A stretch of 64,000 bases of DNA from NCBI GenBank assembly GCA_036172665.1, contig CM069870.1, forward strand, positions 65,472,212-65,536,211. Reading direction: 5' to 3'. The notes under the pieces were generated by a model that made no database searches, was not told where the DNA came from, and was given only the letters and a program-made list of their open reading frames with translations. This DNA is from Prosopocoilus inquinatus. Its lineage: Eukaryota; Arthropoda; Insecta; Coleoptera; Lucanidae. Positions 61,275 through 64,000 of the stretch are shown here, piece by piece. The first letter of the stretch is position 1; every line of letters begins with the position of its first letter. Position numbers and translations under genes: made by a program.

Positions 61275-62049
61275 CAGGGTGTTTGGTAATTGTCTGGACA
61301 AATTAAAACTGTAGACCGGGTTACCAAATGAAGTACAAACGTCTTACACGTAATGTTCGTTCTGCCCATTTTTGAAAAATTTCGAAATGTACCAATTGTT
61401 TGGAACCGCTGAAGTATTTATCACACAAGCGTCTATTAAAGTAAATATTCGACACGCCTGAACGCATGAATCGGCGCGAATCTATGCTAACACGTGCAAG
61501 CCCATCGAGTTTAATAGCTCGGATAAAAGTTACCGCAGAAACAGAACTCCAGTTAAGGCGTACTTAAAGCACGTAAGGGCCATGATTTCTCCGTTCTTTG
61601 TGAACTCGTAACATGTTTGTTAATAAAATAACTTGGAAATATTTATTTCAACGTCCTTTGATGTTTCATCACTCGTAAAATAATAAAGCTTTATTAGACA
61701 CAATTGCAAGTGAGGAAAATGTAACAATTTCATTTTTTGTGCGTACATTTATTCTGACATGCACACTTTAAAATTGGTTGAGGCACTGACCTTTCATCAT
61801 TTGCGTTGAAAGATGTAAGCAAAAAAGAAACAAAACGCCAGCGGAATTTATGGTTTCTGCCCGGGTGGACAATGTTTGCAGCATTGGAGACGTTGATCAA
61901 CGGTTCTCAAACATTCTTTTTCAATTTTTGTTTCGATTTTTTTCTCGAAAACGAAAGCTGTAGTACCCCGGATTATCAAGCCTTTTTTATTCTACATAGT
62001 GTCCCAAATAAACTGTGTAAAGGTGTCCAGACTATTACCTAACACCCTG
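61275..62049. mobile_element. CAGGGTGTTTGG-type MITE (775 bp)
   Basis: The terminal inverted repeats CAGGGTGTTTGGTAATTGTC and, inverted, CAGGGTGTTAGGTAATAGTC continue TGGACA on both sides, about 26 bp with two mismatches. TA flanks both ends (61273-61274 and 62050-62051). The frame 61806-62042 runs into the right end and has no domain. It is a non-autonomous element, probably of the Tc1/mariner type judging by TA. Confidence 0.8.
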
Positions 62050-63046
62050 TATACAGGCTGAATTGCAATATTCTGTTTGAAATAAAATGTAACGAGTTTT
62101 TATGTACACATATCTGTTTAAATTACACGACAATTTTCGTGTTATGTCTTTTGCTCTACCATAATATTTTACAATTCGTTCTTGCTTGTAATTATTCACT
62201 TTGCTTTTCCAATGGATGCGTACGCTATGTAACGTAAAATAAATAGCCTCCGGCCATTACAGTTTGATACAATCACCGCACCAGCAAATTGCCCATTCGT
62301 TATTGTTTCGTAGATTATTCAAAGCAATTTGCAATTTCGTATTCACGTCATCAAAATTCGCAAATTACTTTATTCCAGCTAACATAATTTATAAACTTGC
62401 TGTAAAACTGTGGTAATCAAAGTTGGGTTTACGTTTCGTAACTCAAACGAGGAGCTTGAAGAAATTAAACTGATTGTGAGTGTGATCCTGAAGACGGACG
62501 ACGGTGACGACGACCAATACAAACATAATACAGAAACTCAAACGAAAATTCATCGACGACCGATTACTTGTTTAGGAATTCAGGACTAATATCAATTTAC
62601 TCGGTCGCAGTTCGAATTAACAACCGATTCGATTTGTTTACGGGGCGGGCAAATATTTACGGGTCGGATTTCGCCGGCCAAATATTTGCGCGTTTTGAAG
62701 ACTTAAAATCGAAACGCGCTTCGGGTTATCAAGCCCAATTAAAAACTTAATCCTCGACAGGATGCGAGGACCTAATTTGTCCTGCGCTGCTTTGCGTTTT
62801 CCTTTTGCAGATGAGTTATTCTAGTAGAACGGTCCTCTTTACACATTGGCGATGATTTATAATAATACAGCGTGCGCCGAGGGAAAAGGTCAATACTTCG
62901 TGGCTGTCTTTAATGGGTTATTACAAGTCAAAAAGTTTACATAATCAGATAGTCTTTTATTTATTGTTTTTTTCTTAATTTTTGTAATCGCAAGGTCATG
63001 GATTTCGAATCGCCTCTTAGTATGGTCATTACTAAGGCTCGGATTA
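62050..63046. other. Unique DNA with a GC-richer part
   Basis: CpG-richer at about 62390-62800, with a 60-codon frame at 62568-62750 that has no domain. The rest is AT-rich. Confidence 0.35.
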
Positions 63047-63048
63047 TA

Positions 63049-64000
63049 CGTGGGCTGCTGGAAAAGTTTCTGGAAACGGTATGAAAAAACACTTATGAAA
63101 TTTGGTAAACGGTATCTTTGTTTTTCGAAGTATTCGCCTTTGACGACAATACACTTTTGCATACGCTCGAACCAATTTCTAAAGCACGTTTTCCACTCCA
63201 AAGATGGTACCTCAGAAATCAGTGTCCGGAATGTTTCAACCGCTGCTTCCGCCAATGAAAATCGCTCACCACGCATTTTATTTTTGATATTTGGGAACAA
63301 AAAGAAATCATTAGGTGATAAATCAGGTGAATATGGACAATGAGTCATTAATTCAACATTTTTGGTGGACAAGGAATTAATTGTTTGACGGGCTGAGTGA
63401 GAGCTGGCCTTGTCATGATGGAGAATAATTCGTCGATTTCGATTGTTTCTTCTTATTTGATCGATGACTTCCGGCAAACAAATTGTAGTATACCAATCAG
63501 AATTCACGGTTTTTCGATCCTCTAAAGCCACGGTTGCTACATGTCCAATTAAATACAAAGAAACAAGCAATCATTTGCTTCGCAGCACTGCGTGAACGGA
63601 CAATTTTTCTTGGTTTTTGCTCATTTTGAAATACTCAAAGCGTAGATTGTTGTTTACTTTCTGGCTCGTACGAATAGATCTACGTTTCGTCAACAGTAAC
63701 GATGTTATAAACTAAATTTGAACGACCTCCATTGATTTTCTTGAGCATTTCTTCGCACCATTTGACACGACCCTGCTTTTGCGCTTCTGTTAAATTGTGT
63801 GGGATCCAACGACTGCAAAGCTTTCGTACGTTCAAATGATCATGTAAAATCTGATGTATTGCTTTCATGTCAATGCGTAAGGATGCTTGAATCTCACGGT
63901 ATGTCACACGTCGATCTCGCTCAAGTATTTCACGCACAGCATCTACATTAGTGGCAACAACAGATGTTGATGGACGACCTTCACGAAATTCATCACTGAG
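63049..64000 (-). mobile_element. Mariner element, copy 2, cut by the window end
   Basis: The right end, read on the plus strand, begins CGTGGGCTGCTGGAAAAG after TA at 63047-63048, as in copy 1. The body is highly similar to 33321-34613 in inverted orientation. The 5' end lies beyond the window. Confidence 0.9.
63115..64000 (-). pseudogene. Mariner transposase, DD34D, broken, partial
   Basis: This is the same family as 33494-34547. The N-terminal part is beyond the window. Lesions are: the Trp codon of the first catalytic motif is a stop (TGG to TAG near 63680, so DETW ends at DET), with G to V just before it; one extra base near 63550 shifts the frame before GHVATVALEDR; and the second catalytic motif reads LHHDKASSH, N replaced by K after the catalytic Asp. 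The normal stop after EKQ is changed (TGA to AGA at 63115-63117), so the last frame runs on through the inverted repeat into flanking DNA to about 62890. Codons lost in copy 1 (near ASLR and DWYTT) are intact here. Confidence 0.92.

Overview
This window reads as nuclear DNA of an insect, or at least an arthropod. It is AT-rich, has 55-59 bp GT-AG introns in its one intact gene, and carries DD34D mariner, Tc1/mariner-like and hAT-type elements with typical target-site duplications (TSDs). The species cannot be named from the sequence. I find no host protein-coding gene I can defend: most open frames are short and unrecognised, and many are repeat-derived or sit in GC-richer non-coding blocks. 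The window behaves like a gene desert or the inside of a very large intron.

The best-defined unit is a complete 2.5 kb DNA transposon at 18989-21480 (minus strand). It has about 30 bp terminal inverted repeats (TIRs), a TA duplication, and a five-exon gene that splices in frame into a 426-residue transposase. Its catalytic residues D167, D257 and E339 are all present, with 81 residues between the second D and the E. That is far from the usual DD34E/D spacing and close to the DD82E type. It is the only intact gene here and could still be active or be domesticated.

Other mobile DNA: two mariner copies (33321-34613 plus, frameshifted; 63049 to the window end, minus, broken); three non-autonomous hAT-type elements with exact 8-bp TSDs (14840-16100, 24915-25153, 34857-35795), each packed with its own short iterated motif; a 290-300 bp MITE present twice (40355-40655, 47050-47339); CAGGGTG-ended elements (17784-18278, 61275-62049); and a probable LINE 3' end with a (CATT)n tail (4729-5380).

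Region by region: 0-6 kb is mostly unique AT-rich DNA. 6.4-13.1 kb holds a mosaic of repeats X, Y and Z, one with a conserved intron-like segment. 14.8-21.8 kb is dense in DNA transposons. 24.2-30.4 kb holds a two-part repeat family (B and C) with tRNA-like promoter boxes. 33-36 kb has mariner and hAT. 38-39 kb has nested repeats. 43-59 kb carries a locally amplified GC-rich family (A). 52.9-55.0 kb is a strand-biased array of a CTGAGGC motif. 59.8-60.9 kb is an A-rich satellite with alternating units. 61-64 kb has a MITE and the second mariner. Between these lie GC-richer single-copy blocks that could be conserved regulatory DNA; testing that needs comparison with a related genome.
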